DNA from: Gemmatimonadota bacterium
Lineage (GTDB): Bacteria; Latescibacterota; UBA2968; UBA8231
Direction: 5' to 3'
NCBI GenBank assembly: GCA_009840005.1
Contig: VXOR01000022.1
Span: 1 to 64,000 of the forward strand
Length of the DNA stretch: 64,000 nucleotides
In this document: positions 45,527 to 55,308 of the stretch, piece after piece
Position numbering within the stretch: the stretch's first letter is position 1
Layout: the number at the start of each line of letters is the position of its first letter
Made by a program: the position numbers and the translations under genes
Notes under the pieces: model-generated
Database searches by the model: none
What the model saw: the letters and a program-made list of their open reading frames with translations, nothing else
What the model was told of the DNA's origin: nothing

Positions 45527-46630
45527 ATGAAACGTGTGTCGATCTACCTTCTGGGTGCAGTGATTATCGTTGCCGCAATTTTCGTCTACCTGTTCTTTCG
45601 CCCCGATATTGCGGCTCGGGTCTTTTTTGGAACAGCTCCCTCACCAGTAGAGATGAAGCTCAGGCACGTTTACAACGTACCTGCAGCAGACAAGAAGACC
45701 GCGGCCATCGTAGCGGCTGCAAATCTCTTTCTAGACTCACTGGACGACAATCAGAGACAAGCGGCGACATATAGGTTTACCGATAACGCACAGCGTTCAA
45801 ACTGGTCCAACTTCCCTGAGGGTATGGTTCCGCGTGGTGGTGTAAAGCTCGGTGCTCTCTCTGAATCACAGCGGGCGAATCTCGACAAGCTCCTTGGGGA
45901 ACTCCTGAGTGAAGACGGTGTGAAAAACATCACTTATCAACTGGCCGCAGAAGACTTGCTGATCTCAGGAGATCTGTTCGGAGCCATGAAATACGGCAGT
46001 GAGTACTTTTACGCTGCATTTCTCGGTGAACCGTCAACTACAGAGCCTTGGATGTTCCAGTTCGGCGGGCACCATCTCGCAATAAACGCCACAGTATTCG
46101 GCCCGGACGTTTCCTTTTCACCGATGCTGACCGGCGGCCAACCGCTGCACTTGCGCCTTGATGGGGACGACATCTTCATTACGCAGAGGGAAACTGCGGC
46201 AGCGCAAGCGTTCATGGATAGCCTCACGGACGAGCAGAGAGGGCAAGCCGTTCGTGCCGAGCGGCCCATCGACCTCTTGCTGGGGCCAGGAGAGTATGGC
46301 GCAATAGCTGCGCCGGAAGGCATCAAGGGCAGCGAACTTACAGCTATGCAGAGAACGCTACTCCTAGATGTGATCGCGGCCCGCTTGGGCTTCATGAACA
46401 ATGACGACTATGCCGAGAAAATGAAGACCGTGGTGGCCGAGATCGAGGACACATACTTTGGATGGTGGGGACGCCAGGGTGTCTTGGGCGCTGCGTATTT
46501 CCGCGTGACCAGCCCGTCCATGGTACTCGAATACGCGGTTCAAAACGGCGAAGGCACCGTAGATCACGCTCACAGTATGTATCGTGAGCTTGATAACGAC
46601 TACGGTTCCGCGTGGATCAGGGCCGAATGA
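45527..46630 (+). CDS. DUF3500 domain protein
   Basis: A 367-residue protein with one N-terminal membrane segment (about 4-24), which may be a signal anchor. The DUF3500 marks are LDSLDDNQRQAATYRFTD, WMFQFGGHHLAINATVFG and RPIDLLLGPGEYGAI. DUF3500 proteins occur in bacteria and fungi and are mostly exported; their activity is not established, though a conserved His pair (GGHH) hints at metal binding. The start at ATG 45527 is chosen for the anchor; the ribosome site is weak. It follows the M20 gene by 23 bases. Confidence 0.87.
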   Translation: MKRVSIYLLGAVIIVAAIFVYLFFRPDIAARVFFGTAPSPVEMKLRHVYNVPAADKKTAAIVAAANLFLDSLDDNQRQAATYRFTDNAQRSNWSNFPEGMVPRGGVKLGALSESQRANLDKLLGELLSEDGVKNITYQLAAEDLLISGDLFGAMKYGSEYFYAAFLGEPSTTEPWMFQFGGHHLAINATVFGPDVSFSPMLTGGQPLHLRLDGDDIFITQRETAAAQAFMDSLTDEQRGQAVRAERPIDLLLGPGEYGAIAAPEGIKGSELTAMQRTLLLDVIAARLGFMNNDDYAEKMKTVVAEIEDTYFGWWGRQGVLGAAYFRVTSPSMVLEYAVQNGEGTVDHAHSMYRELDNDYGSAWIRAE

Positions 46631-46771
46631 ATTCAACAAGACTGTTCATGCGGAGACGAACACGCGCCCGTGGAAGGCATGATCGTGACCGAGGTCTCGA
46701 GAGATTTAATAGAGCAAGCGCGGTCGTCCGGTTGCTTCACAGCGAACGAGGCTAGGCCCTATTTCTATGCG

Positions 46772-48274
46772 TCACCTCAGCTCGTGCGTGGAACCCCCTA
46801 GCCCCACCGGATACGGACTGTAGCGCACCTCCACCTCGACCTCCTGGATGGTGACGCTTCCAGTCAGACCGTCCGTCCGGCTCTCCAGTGACACCTCCAA
46901 GAGGTTCTCGCCCTTGCGGGGCACGCAGTCGACGAGATCGAACTCCAGCCAGTGGTTCCTCGGGTTGGTGTAGGGATAGGCGTCGTCCTGCTTCCAGACG
47001 CGGCGGCACGTCTCGCCGGCCAGCGAGTGTCCGTTCAGGGCGATGTTGAACCGGTCCGCGGATACGACGTTGGTCAGGTAGATGCGCAGCGTCGTCCCGC
47101 TGACGCGGCTGTCGGCCGCGGCGATGTCGTCGGCAATGGTGAACGGGATCTGGTGAGCCGCGGTGGGAAGGGGCGGGGAAAGCTCGTGCGGGATGTGGTG
47201 GCGATAGTCGACCCGCGCTGCGCCGTCGTACTTGCGGGCTAGGGCATAGCGCTTGTCGCGCTCGCGGACGAGCTGCGGCGCGCCGATCATGGTGAGGATG
47301 TTGCGCTCCGCGTCGCCGAGGGGCCAGTCCATCATCCAAGTGTATAGGCCATCGACGCCCTTTTCCCAGTAGTTGGCCGCGGCGGCCCGGAAGTGCTCCA
47401 AGCTGGGGTACCGCCTGCCGCTGGCACCGACGATTTGTTCCTGTGTGTAGTGCTGCAGGAATCCGTAAACCGAGGCCCCCGCGTCGTGGGCCGGCCCGAC
47501 CACCCAGTCGAAGGGCATGTCGGGATCGAGAACGGTGTAGATGTAGGCGACCGGCACGACGAAGTCGAGCAGCCCCTCGCCGAGCCACGTCCTCACGTCG
47601 AGACCCTGCTCGAGGTTGCCCTTCTCCGTGGGGAAGATCCGCGCGCCGATCAGGCCCGGCTCGCCCGGCCGCGAGCGCACCATCTCCGCCGAGCGCCGCA
47701 CCCACTCGGTCATGGCCGCCGTGTTTTCGGGAGTCCCTCCGTCGTTGAAGTAGAAGAATCCACGCTCGCCGAAGGCTGCCGTGAAATCCAGCTCGACACC
47801 CTCGATGGGGTATTCGATGACGAGCTCGCGCAGCACATCGTACTTGAGATCTTGGACACGCTCCTCGGCCCAGCCGGCACCACCGTTTTCGATCTCCAGT
47901 TCCGGGTACACGCCACCGAGCCGCTGCAAGCGCAGATTGGCGATGAAGTCCAGGCCGTGCTCGTGGGCGCGGTCGACGAGCACCAGCAGCGGGTCGAGGC
48001 CGCGCTCCATCAGGCTGAGCATGCACGCCGCCGCCCGCCATACGTAATTCTGCTCCGACCGCGGCTTGCCGTCCTCGACGGCGAACATCTTCCCCACCTT
48101 CGTGGGGTAGAAGGCACCGTCGCCGCGCTCGACGCAGTAGCTGAAGGTATCGACGGCCGTACCTGCCACCTCGTCGATGGGTATCCAGGCGTCCTCGAGG
48201 CGCATGGGCGGCTCGAAGTGCCACAGGTACGAGTGCCGCGCGTCATTGTGGTAGATCGTCCTGCGTCGCCTCAT
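46772..48274 (-). CDS. TIM-barrel glycoside-hydrolase-like protein, 500 residues
   Basis: A predicted (beta/alpha)8 protein followed by a beta domain. Barrel strands appear at HGLDFIANLRLQRLGG, PIEGVELDFTAAFGERGFFY, LDFVVPVAYIYT and GVDGLYTWMMDW; acidic residues at strand ends (ELDF) could be catalytic. The final 130 residues look like a carbohydrate-binding or jelly-roll module (IRIYLTNVVSADRFNIALNG is an example segment). It resembles GHL-type families of unknown specificity. Extremely GC-rich. The last gene of a long minus-strand run, 15 bases after the PhyH gene. Confidence 0.65.
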   Translation of the reverse strand: MRRRRTIYHNDARHSYLWHFEPPMRLEDAWIPIDEVAGTAVDTFSYCVERGDGAFYPTKVGKMFAVEDGKPRSEQNYVWRAAACMLSLMERGLDPLLVLVDRAHEHGLDFIANLRLQRLGGVYPELEIENGGAGWAEERVQDLKYDVLRELVIEYPIEGVELDFTAAFGERGFFYFNDGGTPENTAAMTEWVRRSAEMVRSRPGEPGLIGARIFPTEKGNLEQGLDVRTWLGEGLLDFVVPVAYIYTVLDPDMPFDWVVGPAHDAGASVYGFLQHYTQEQIVGASGRRYPSLEHFRAAAANYWEKGVDGLYTWMMDWPLGDAERNILTMIGAPQLVRERDKRYALARKYDGAARVDYRHHIPHELSPPLPTAAHQIPFTIADDIAAADSRVSGTTLRIYLTNVVSADRFNIALNGHSLAGETCRRVWKQDDAYPYTNPRNHWLEFDLVDCVPRKGENLLEVSLESRTDGLTGSVTIQEVEVEVRYSPYPVGLGGSTHELR

Positions 48275-48289
48275 GGGGCTGAGGTCTCC

Positions 48290-49063
48290 CTATCTAATTC
48301 CTCCAACAGAGGAGCGGGTTGCGAGATGGTTCCAGCCGCGAAGTACCAATTGGACGTTGGTGTGGCTATTTTCGGCTTCGATTTCATCGTCACCAGCGTG
48401 CATCTGGACGAGAACGCTTTTCCGCGTTTTGCTGGAATAGTTTGGCATTGAACCGTGCAGGGTAAAGTAACTAAAGAAAAGCACATCTCCCGGTTCCGCC
48501 TCCAAAACGGTTGCGTTCTCAATCGGGTATCGATCAGTAACCTCAGCATTAGCACCGTCTCCTATCATGCCACCTGTGCGTCCGAGCTGCTTGTGAGAAC
48601 CTGGGTAGACCCGTACACACCCCATCTCATCAGTGGCTTCCGAGACGTAGATGATAGCAGCTATCATCGTGTCTTTGACAGAGGGAAAGTACTGCCAATC
48701 TTGGTGCATCGGAAACGGGGAACCTGTCTCCGGCGGTTTGCAGAAGAGTTTGGAATGGTGAAGCATAATATCCGGTCCGAGGATGGCTTCAGTGGTATCG
48801 AGAAACTTCTCTTGCAAGAACGCCTGCATCCAAACAGCAGAGAAGCCCTGGATATTGTGGGTATGGATGATAACAGATTCACCACCGTCAAGGGCATCCG
48901 TTAATCTGCTTTTCCAGCGAGCATTGACGTTCTCATCGCTTTTGAGGAGCTGATCCACAACCCGATCAAAGTCGCTTTCCATCACCTCAACCTCTTCAGC
49001 GGAGTAGATCCCTTTGGCGAAATAGTATCCGTTTTCGCGAAAGAATTTTCCGATATCTGACAT
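48290..49063 (-). CDS. Phytanoyl-CoA dioxygenase (PhyH) family protein, 257 residues
   Basis: A compact PhyH oxygenase starting at ATG 49063. H120 and D122 in MHQDWQYF and H203 in TLHGSMPNYS bind Fe(II), and R214 in SKTRKSVLVQ would bind 2-oxoglutarate. The opening FFRENGYYFAKGIYSAEEVE is typical of the family. It lies 40 bases behind the FAH-family hydrolase gene and may belong to the same transcript as the ring-cleavage genes, where it could hydroxylate the pathway substrate. Less GC-rich than the flanking genes, hinting at a separate origin. Confidence 0.9.
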   Translation of the reverse strand: MSDIGKFFRENGYYFAKGIYSAEEVEVMESDFDRVVDQLLKSDENVNARWKSRLTDALDGGESVIIHTHNIQGFSAVWMQAFLQEKFLDTTEAILGPDIMLHHSKLFCKPPETGSPFPMHQDWQYFPSVKDTMIAAIIYVSEATDEMGCVRVYPGSHKQLGRTGGMIGDGANAEVTDRYPIENATVLEAEPGDVLFFSYFTLHGSMPNYSSKTRKSVLVQMHAGDDEIEAENSHTNVQLVLRGWNHLATRSSVGGIR

Positions 49064-49103
49064 TGTGTTTTTGTAACTCCCGCCTATCTGCCCTTGCGCT
49101 TCG

Positions 49104-49997
49104 CTATGCAGTAGCCGGACCTGTATCGCGCACGCCGGGCGGACGCCACCGCTCGGTGAGCCTTGGCGCATGTGAGCGCACTGCGATGGAAAGCCGCTCC
49201 AGCCCGTCGACTTCGACGTCGACGCGGTCCCCGTCGTTGATGTTGCAGAGGCCCCCGTGGTGTGTGCCGCACGCGATCACGTCGCCGGGCATGAGGGTGA
49301 TGTACTGGCTAAGCCAGACGATCTGCTCAGCGATTGGGTACGCCATCGCCGACGTGCTGTAGTCCTGCTGAAGCTCGTCGTTCAGCCACAGCCGCACCCG
49401 TACGTCCTGCGGGTCGGCGATCTCGTCTTTGGTGACGAGTGCAGGGCCCATCGGCGCCCAGTCGTCGATCCCCTTGGAGAGGAAGGTGGTGCGCCGCGCC
49501 TGCAGCCCCCGGCAAGACACGTCGATGAAGTTGACGTACCCGAAGACGTGGTCCATTGCGTCTTCCTCGGACAGATGCCGCGCCTGCTTGCCGATCACGT
49601 ATGCGATCTCCGGCTCTGGCTGATAGGCCAATGCGCCTTCCAGGTCGGGTACCTCTATCGTCGTTCCCGTGCCGACGATGCTCGTCGCGCCCTTGTAGAA
49701 GAAATCGAGGTTGCGTCTCTGCGCGCCCTCCCGTTCCAGGTAGTTCGAAAACGCGCAGAGCAGGTGACGCGGCCTCGGCAGCGGCGCCTGGGCCTGCACG
49801 GAATCGCTGGGTACGCCCTGCTCGCTCTCTGCCAACTGCTCGAATTGCGGGCGGTACTCGTCGAAGGCTTCGATCACCGCTTCCATGCGCCATTGCGCGG
49901 GCTGTTCAGCCAATCTGCCGAGTACCGGACTGAGGTCTACTACCCGGCCATCGCGGAGCAGGCCGGTCTTGGCATCATCGAACAGGACGAGTTTCAT
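49104..49997 (-). CDS. Fumarylacetoacetate hydrolase (FAH) family protein
   Basis: A 297-residue FAH-fold enzyme. The Mg site is E128 and E130 in QPEPEIAYV and D159 in NFIDVS. KGIDDWAPMGPALV and GDVIACGTHHGG are family-wide blocks. Members hydrolyse or decarboxylate diketo acids at the end of aromatic ring-cleavage pathways. The gene overlaps the VOC dioxygenase-like gene by 23 bases, strong evidence for one operon. Together they suggest ring opening followed by C-C bond cleavage; substrate unknown. Confidence 0.92.
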   Translation of the reverse strand: MKLVLFDDAKTGLLRDGRVVDLSPVLGRLAEQPAQWRMEAVIEAFDEYRPQFEQLAESEQGVPSDSVQAQAPLPRPRHLLCAFSNYLEREGAQRRNLDFFYKGATSIVGTGTTIEVPDLEGALAYQPEPEIAYVIGKQARHLSEEDAMDHVFGYVNFIDVSCRGLQARRTTFLSKGIDDWAPMGPALVTKDEIADPQDVRVRLWLNDELQQDYSTSAMAYPIAEQIVWLSQYITLMPGDVIACGTHHGGLCNINDGDRVDVEVDGLERLSIAVRSHAPRLTERWRPPGVRDTGPATA

Positions 49998-50904
49998 TCG
50001 TTCCCTCCTTCACGGCCCAGCCAGGATCAGGGTCGCCGGCCATCGCCTTGCGAACGTCGGGGCTGGGCACCCCTGCCGTACCCCAGAGGTCTGCAGTTTC
50101 CGGCACCCGTCTCCACACCGCGGGTTCGTGCGTTGCTTCGTCTTCGATGAACTCTATGTCGCTGGAGAATTCGTTCACGTATCCAGCCGGATCCTTGTAG
50201 TAGCAGAAGATGTTGTTGCCTGGGCCGTGACGCCCCGGTCCCCAGGCGGGTTCCTGCCCTCGGGCACGCAGGTTGGAGACCCCTTTCATCACGTCGTCCA
50301 CGTTCGCCATCACGTACGCAACATGGTTGACCGATGCGTAATCTGCGCGACTGAAGACAATGACGTGATGTCTCCGGTCGCATCGCAGGAAGGCCATCTG
50401 GTCCTCATTCCAGTCCGAGACCCGAAACCCGAGAAAATCGGTGTAGAACTCCACGATCTGCTCGAACCACGGCGTGTTGAGACCCACGTGGCACAGCCGG
50501 CGGGGGGCGACTTTCCTAGTAGACCAGCCGTTCGGGTGTTCGGCCACGCCGGCCGATAGCTCGATGCAGCGGTTCTCCGGGTCGAGAAATCGCAGCCCGT
50601 ATCCACCGCCGGGTTCGTCCAAGTCACCCGGCTGCGCCACGAGCGTAATTCCCCGTCGGTCGAGTTCGGTTGCCGCCGCGTCGACTGCTTCACGTCCGTC
50701 AAGGCTGAAGGCCAAGTGGTGGAGCCCACGCCGGTCGGCCGGATGCAGGCTGAGAATGTGGTGCTCGGTCGACGCGGCGCGGAGATATCGTGCGTGCCGG
50801 TCTTCTCCGGCCGATTGGAGTCCCCAGACCTCGAGGTAGTAGTCGGTGTGGGCCGCGATCGCCGGCGACAGCAACCCCACGTGGCGGATGTCCTGGATAT
50901 TCAT
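49975..50904 (-). CDS. Two-module VOC protein, extradiol-dioxygenase-like
   Basis: A 309-residue protein with two VOC modules. The second, catalytic-type module has the complete metal triad H139 (LCHVGLN), H194 (VNHVAY) and E245 (VNEFSSD), the arrangement of catechol 2,3-dioxygenases that cut aromatic rings next to the diol. The first module lacks an equivalent triad, as usual. The C-terminal 55 residues (WGTAGVPSPD) extend past the fold. It overlaps its neighbours by 23 and 4 bases. Likely Fe(II)-dependent ring cleavage, with FAH downstream. Confidence 0.88.
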   Translation of the reverse strand: MNIQDIRHVGLLSPAIAAHTDYYLEVWGLQSAGEDRHARYLRAASTEHHILSLHPADRRGLHHLAFSLDGREAVDAAATELDRRGITLVAQPGDLDEPGGGYGLRFLDPENRCIELSAGVAEHPNGWSTRKVAPRRLCHVGLNTPWFEQIVEFYTDFLGFRVSDWNEDQMAFLRCDRRHHVIVFSRADYASVNHVAYVMANVDDVMKGVSNLRARGQEPAWGPGRHGPGNNIFCYYKDPAGYVNEFSSDIEFIEDEATHEPAVWRRVPETADLWGTAGVPSPDVRKAMAGDPDPGWAVKEGTNETRPVR

Positions 50905-51626
50905 CTGTGCGGCGCTCCTGCAGGTTGTGATCTTCCCGGCTTCCTCCGGGTCAACTCTATCTTCAAGTCCCGCCGAATGTAGATTTCGATGAACTCACGC
51001 AGCCACACTTCCTTCGCAAGCGTGAACCGCTCGATCAGTTTCTGCTCGGGTCTGTCCGTGAGGTAAACGATGCGCCACAGGTTCAGAGGTCGCAATTCGC
51101 GACCATCGACCGAATGCTCAACGTGAAAGAGAGGCTGTCCTTCGCCTGCTCGAAGCAAGTTTCCGTCCTTGTCGAGGAGTTGTGCTGTCCCGATGAAAGT
51201 GGCACTCTGCCGCGCAGGGTTGAGGAAGACCTGTTCGAGGACCAACCCGTGCTCTGACGGCTTAAGCCAGAGGCGCTGCCGCGAGCATCGCACGAAGGAT
51301 TCGGCTCCGTCGGCCGCCGCCTGCCGGTGCCAATAGTGGGAGCTGCCCGCCGTTACAACAGAAGGAATATAGAGGTCGGGCCGGAACGCCTTTTTTACCT
51401 CCATGTCCCACAGCATAGTCCGGGTAAACTTGAGCGATTTATTCGTGCGGTAATACTGGGCGAGCACTAGGTTGATGTCAACCGGAGACAGCTCGATTCG
51501 GGTGTTGCTTGGGTCGGTCCAGGCCCGCTCGAACTCTTCTTCATGTTTCAACTGAGTGACGGGCTTCGTCGCTTCCCCCCGAGCGCTGGCACCCTCTGCT
51601 TCGCCGGTAGGTTTAACGACTCCCAT
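50901..51626 (-). CDS. Conserved operon protein of unknown function, 241 residues
   Basis: I do not recognise a family. The first 30 residues are polar and probably disordered. A mixed alpha/beta core follows, with RTMLWDMEVKKAF, SRQRLWLKPSEHGLVLEQVF and FTLAKEVWLREFIEIYIRRD. It has no membrane segment and no cysteine cluster. It overlaps the VOC gene by 4 bases (ATGA) and the permease gene by 14, so it is certainly translated with the uptake and ring-cleavage genes. It may be an enzyme accessory or a substrate-modifying component of that pathway. Confidence 0.7.
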   Translation of the reverse strand: MGVVKPTGEAEGASARGEATKPVTQLKHEEEFERAWTDPSNTRIELSPVDINLVLAQYYRTNKSLKFTRTMLWDMEVKKAFRPDLYIPSVVTAGSSHYWHRQAAADGAESFVRCSRQRLWLKPSEHGLVLEQVFLNPARQSATFIGTAQLLDKDGNLLRAGEGQPLFHVEHSVDGRELRPLNLWRIVYLTDRPEQKLIERFTLAKEVWLREFIEIYIRRDLKIELTRRKPGRSQPAGAPHR

Positions 51627-53373
51627 GGCCCGTCTCCGGAACTTTCACGTGGACTGTCACGATATCCGTGTCGTGGAATTGCTGGTGGCGAACAGAGGAC
51701 GCGATGTGCCGCAACAGCCGTAGCGAGACTTCCCGCTCCATCAGCACGTCGTCGGGCCGGTCCGCCAGCAATCCGATCCGGTCCTGAACATTCTCCTTGC
51801 CTGCCGCGGCAATGAACTCAAGGACCGCGCCGCCGCTCTCCTTGTGCGCCTTCAGGAGCAGGTGCCGCCGCTCGCGTCGCTCCCGGCCCTCGTCCTGCTC
51901 GATCAGCGTCAGCAACGTCTCCTCGCTGGCGGCGTCGAGCCGATCGACCATTTCCGCCCCCCAGCCGTTGCGGGATGCGAACGCATTGAGGAACTCCCTG
52001 ATTTTCGGCAACACGGACATATCGAGCTCCACTTCGATCCGGCTGCGGCGGGGCGCCGTCACTTCTAGAAACAGGGTCATGAGGATCGCCACGATACCCC
52101 CGGCTGTTATGCCGTTCCCCAGCAGGCCACCACCCAACTCCGCGAGAAGCTCGGGGAATAAGAGATCGTTCTGGCAGCCGACGCCGACCCAGAAGGCGAC
52201 ACCGGCGATCAGCGCCTTGCGATGATCGATCCCGCCCTGCACCACCTCCGTCATCCCACGGACGAAGGTCAGCGCCAGCACGACGGTCAGATACGCGACG
52301 ACGACCGGGCTGGGTATCGCCAGTATCATGGCAAGGACCTTGGGCAGGAACGCCAGCACAATCAGCACGCCGGCGGCAACGATTCCCACGCGGCGGGCCG
52401 CGACCCCCGTCAGCTCGACCGTCGGGACACTGACTCCAATGGTCTGAGTCGGCACAATCCCCGTGATGCCTGACAGCAGTTTGCCGATGCCGTCCGCGGT
52501 CACCGCACCCTCCACCGCCCGGTAGTCCACGGCCCTCGGTCGGCGCCACGACACGCGCTGGATGGCGACCGCCCCGGTGATCGTCTGGATAGCGCCGATG
52601 AGGGCCACGAACGCGAAGGCCGGCAGGAGCTCCACGAAGGCCGGACCGAGGTCGAGCCCGATACCTGGCCAGTTGCCCTGTGGCAAACCAATCCACGAAG
52701 CCCGGGCAATCAGGTCGAAGTCATAGAGACCCAACGACCCGCCAATAACCGAACCTGCAATCACCCCGATGAGTGGAGCCCACAAACGCAGCGTTGCTCC
52801 CGCCTTCAGGGAGATGCCGCCGATGACCAGACCCGTCGCTACCGCGGTGAGCGGCGCACTAAGCACCGTGTCGTGTGGCGCGTCGGCCAGGCGACTGAAT
52901 ACGACCGGCAGCACGGTCGCAGGTATCAGCATGTTCACGGTACCGACGATGGTCGGTGTGAGAAGCCGCCTGAACAGGGCCAGCCGCAGCGAAATCGCGA
53001 TCGGGACGAGCGACGATGCAACGACGAGGGTAGCGAGCAACGCTGGACCACCCTCGCTGAGCGCGCTGACGCAGACCCCGATATAGGCTCCGGCGGGACC
53101 CATAAAGAGCAGGTATCCCGCTCCGACCCGGCTCAGCCTAAACGCTTGCAGAGCCGTGCAGATGCCACTGACGGCGACCGCGCCGAACACGGCCCAAGAC
53201 AGGTACGCATCGGTTCCGCCGCTGGCCCGGATGACGATAGTAGGGATAAAGATGATGCTGGTTATGCCGAGAACTACTAGCTGCAGGCCGCTGCCCAGAG
53301 ACACGAGCGCCGGAGGATTCTCGTCCGGTTCGTATTGAACGTTAGAAGCGCTTTGCTCGTCACGGCTGCTCAC
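51613..53373 (-). CDS. NCS2 (xanthine/uracil) permease fused to an HATPase-like domain
   Basis: A 586-residue fusion. Residues 25-440 carry about 14 membrane segments of the nucleobase:cation symporter-2 family, including the GLVIGGISLK and TADGIGKLLSGITGIVPTQT regions. From about 448 to 580 there is a soluble domain with a histidine-kinase/anti-sigma ATPase (HATPase_c_2, RsbW-like) outline: DRLDAASEETLLTLI in the N-box position and SLRLLRHIASSVRHQ at the end, with weak G-boxes. Such a tail could sense nucleotides or regulate transport. It heads the tightly overlapping operon with the unknown, VOC and FAH genes and would bring in the substrate. Confidence 0.82.
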   Translation of the reverse strand: MSSRDEQSASNVQYEPDENPPALVSLGSGLQLVVLGITSIIFIPTIVIRASGGTDAYLSWAVFGAVAVSGICTALQAFRLSRVGAGYLLFMGPAGAYIGVCVSALSEGGPALLATLVVASSLVPIAISLRLALFRRLLTPTIVGTVNMLIPATVLPVVFSRLADAPHDTVLSAPLTAVATGLVIGGISLKAGATLRLWAPLIGVIAGSVIGGSLGLYDFDLIARASWIGLPQGNWPGIGLDLGPAFVELLPAFAFVALIGAIQTITGAVAIQRVSWRRPRAVDYRAVEGAVTADGIGKLLSGITGIVPTQTIGVSVPTVELTGVAARRVGIVAAGVLIVLAFLPKVLAMILAIPSPVVVAYLTVVLALTFVRGMTEVVQGGIDHRKALIAGVAFWVGVGCQNDLLFPELLAELGGGLLGNGITAGGIVAILMTLFLEVTAPRRSRIEVELDMSVLPKIREFLNAFASRNGWGAEMVDRLDAASEETLLTLIEQDEGRERRERRHLLLKAHKESGGAVLEFIAAAGKENVQDRIGLLADRPDDVLMEREVSLRLLRHIASSVRHQQFHDTDIVTVHVKVPETGHGSR

Positions 53374-53528
53374 GAGACTCCTCAGCTAGCCCACGCACAC
53401 CTTGTGATCCTCACGCCCGGGGAGGCGTACTCTTTCTGTATCGGCTTGAGTTCGGCATCGTTCGCCAGCAACCCTCCCTCGGGGAATCCCCCGAGGACCC
53501 AACGGGACTGGGCGGTCTAGCAACGCGC

Positions 53529-53828
53529 TCAGCTAGGGCGTCCCGTCAACCAGTTCCATGGGCGGATGTGGGACTCGGCGAAGGTGCCCGCCTGAGCATA
53601 GGGACTGTCGGCGACAAATGCCTGTGCCACCTCGAGCGAGGGAGCTTCGAGCACGAGGACCAAGCCGGTAACGGTCTGGTCACTCTCGCTGAGCGTCTGC
53701 CCACCGTGATGAACGGTCACATCAGGATGATGGGTATGATCGTGAAGGTAGGCGGCGAATGCATCCTGCAATCGAAGCCTTTCCTGTCCCATTTCTGCTT
53801 TGTGAGTCGCGGAAACTACAAAATACAT
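53529..53828 (-). CDS. YCII-family protein
   Basis: A 99-residue YCII protein (ferredoxin-like fold). MYFVVSATHKAEMG opens it, HHGGQTL gives the conserved His, and APSLEVAQAFVADSPYAQAG is the family's diagnostic DP-Y-like block (D-S-P-Y). The closing WNWLTGRP is typical. ATG 53828 has GGGAGAG 6 bases upstream, preferred over the earlier in-frame start. It lies 155 bases upstream of the permease operon on the same strand. YCII proteins include enzymes of chlorinated-aromatic catabolism, which fits the ring-cleavage neighbours. Confidence 0.82.
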   Translation of the reverse strand: MYFVVSATHKAEMGQERLRLQDAFAAYLHDHTHHPDVTVHHGGQTLSESDQTVTGLVLVLEAPSLEVAQAFVADSPYAQAGTFAESHIRPWNWLTGRPS

Positions 53829-53977
53829 GTGGCACTCTCCCTTGCTGCCGGGATGCTCGCAGGATCGCACTAGGACGCGGAAGCGCGGGCAGCCGGCAAG
53901 GCCTATGGTGGTAATGTTATACTTGATTCAAATAAAAAGAAATATAAGCACCCGTCGTCCACCAGCGGATAGAGGAT

Positions 53978-54001
53978 GGGGGTGCGGGCCTTGCCGTCCC
54001 G

Positions 54002-54008
<7 letters not shown>
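53978..54008. terminator. Strong GC-rich hairpin
   Basis: GGGGGTGCGGG (53978-53988) and CCCGCACCCCC (53998-54008) form a perfect 11-bp stem with a 9-base loop. It lies beyond the 3' end of the minus-strand hydrolase gene and the katG remnant. No T-run follows directly, so termination is uncertain. Its right arm falls on the first bases of the 81-bp katG-end repeat. Confidence 0.5.
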
Positions 54009-55152
<1,144 letters not shown>

Positions 55153-55226
55153 TTTGTTCGCCTCCTGAGTTCTTTGAAAGGTGTCTTGCCCGATCACACA
55201 CAAATATAACTCTCAAATTTTGAAAA

Positions 55227-55302
55227 AAATAGGCCATTTAATCTCGAAAATATGCCTATTTATATCATTTATATTGTTTTTTTGCATTTTGGATACTATA
55301 AT
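55227..55302 (+). promoter_or_regulatory. Operator dyad and promoter of the AraC-type gene
   Basis: AAATAGGC (55227-55234) and GCCTATTT (55254-55261) are a perfect 8-bp inverted repeat 19 bases apart, a likely binding site in this divergent promoter region. TTGTTT (55274-55279) and a perfect TATAAT (55297-55302) are spaced by 17 bases. The transcript start would fall at about 55309, the ATG itself, so a leaderless mRNA is predicted. Confidence 0.6.
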
Positions 55303-55308
55303 GGTTAC

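Noticed and set aside
46752..48224. Alternative 490-residue minus-strand frame over the TIM-barrel gene
   Set aside because: Composition is dominated by Arg, Gly and Ala without folds, as expected for an off-frame reading of GC-rich DNA.
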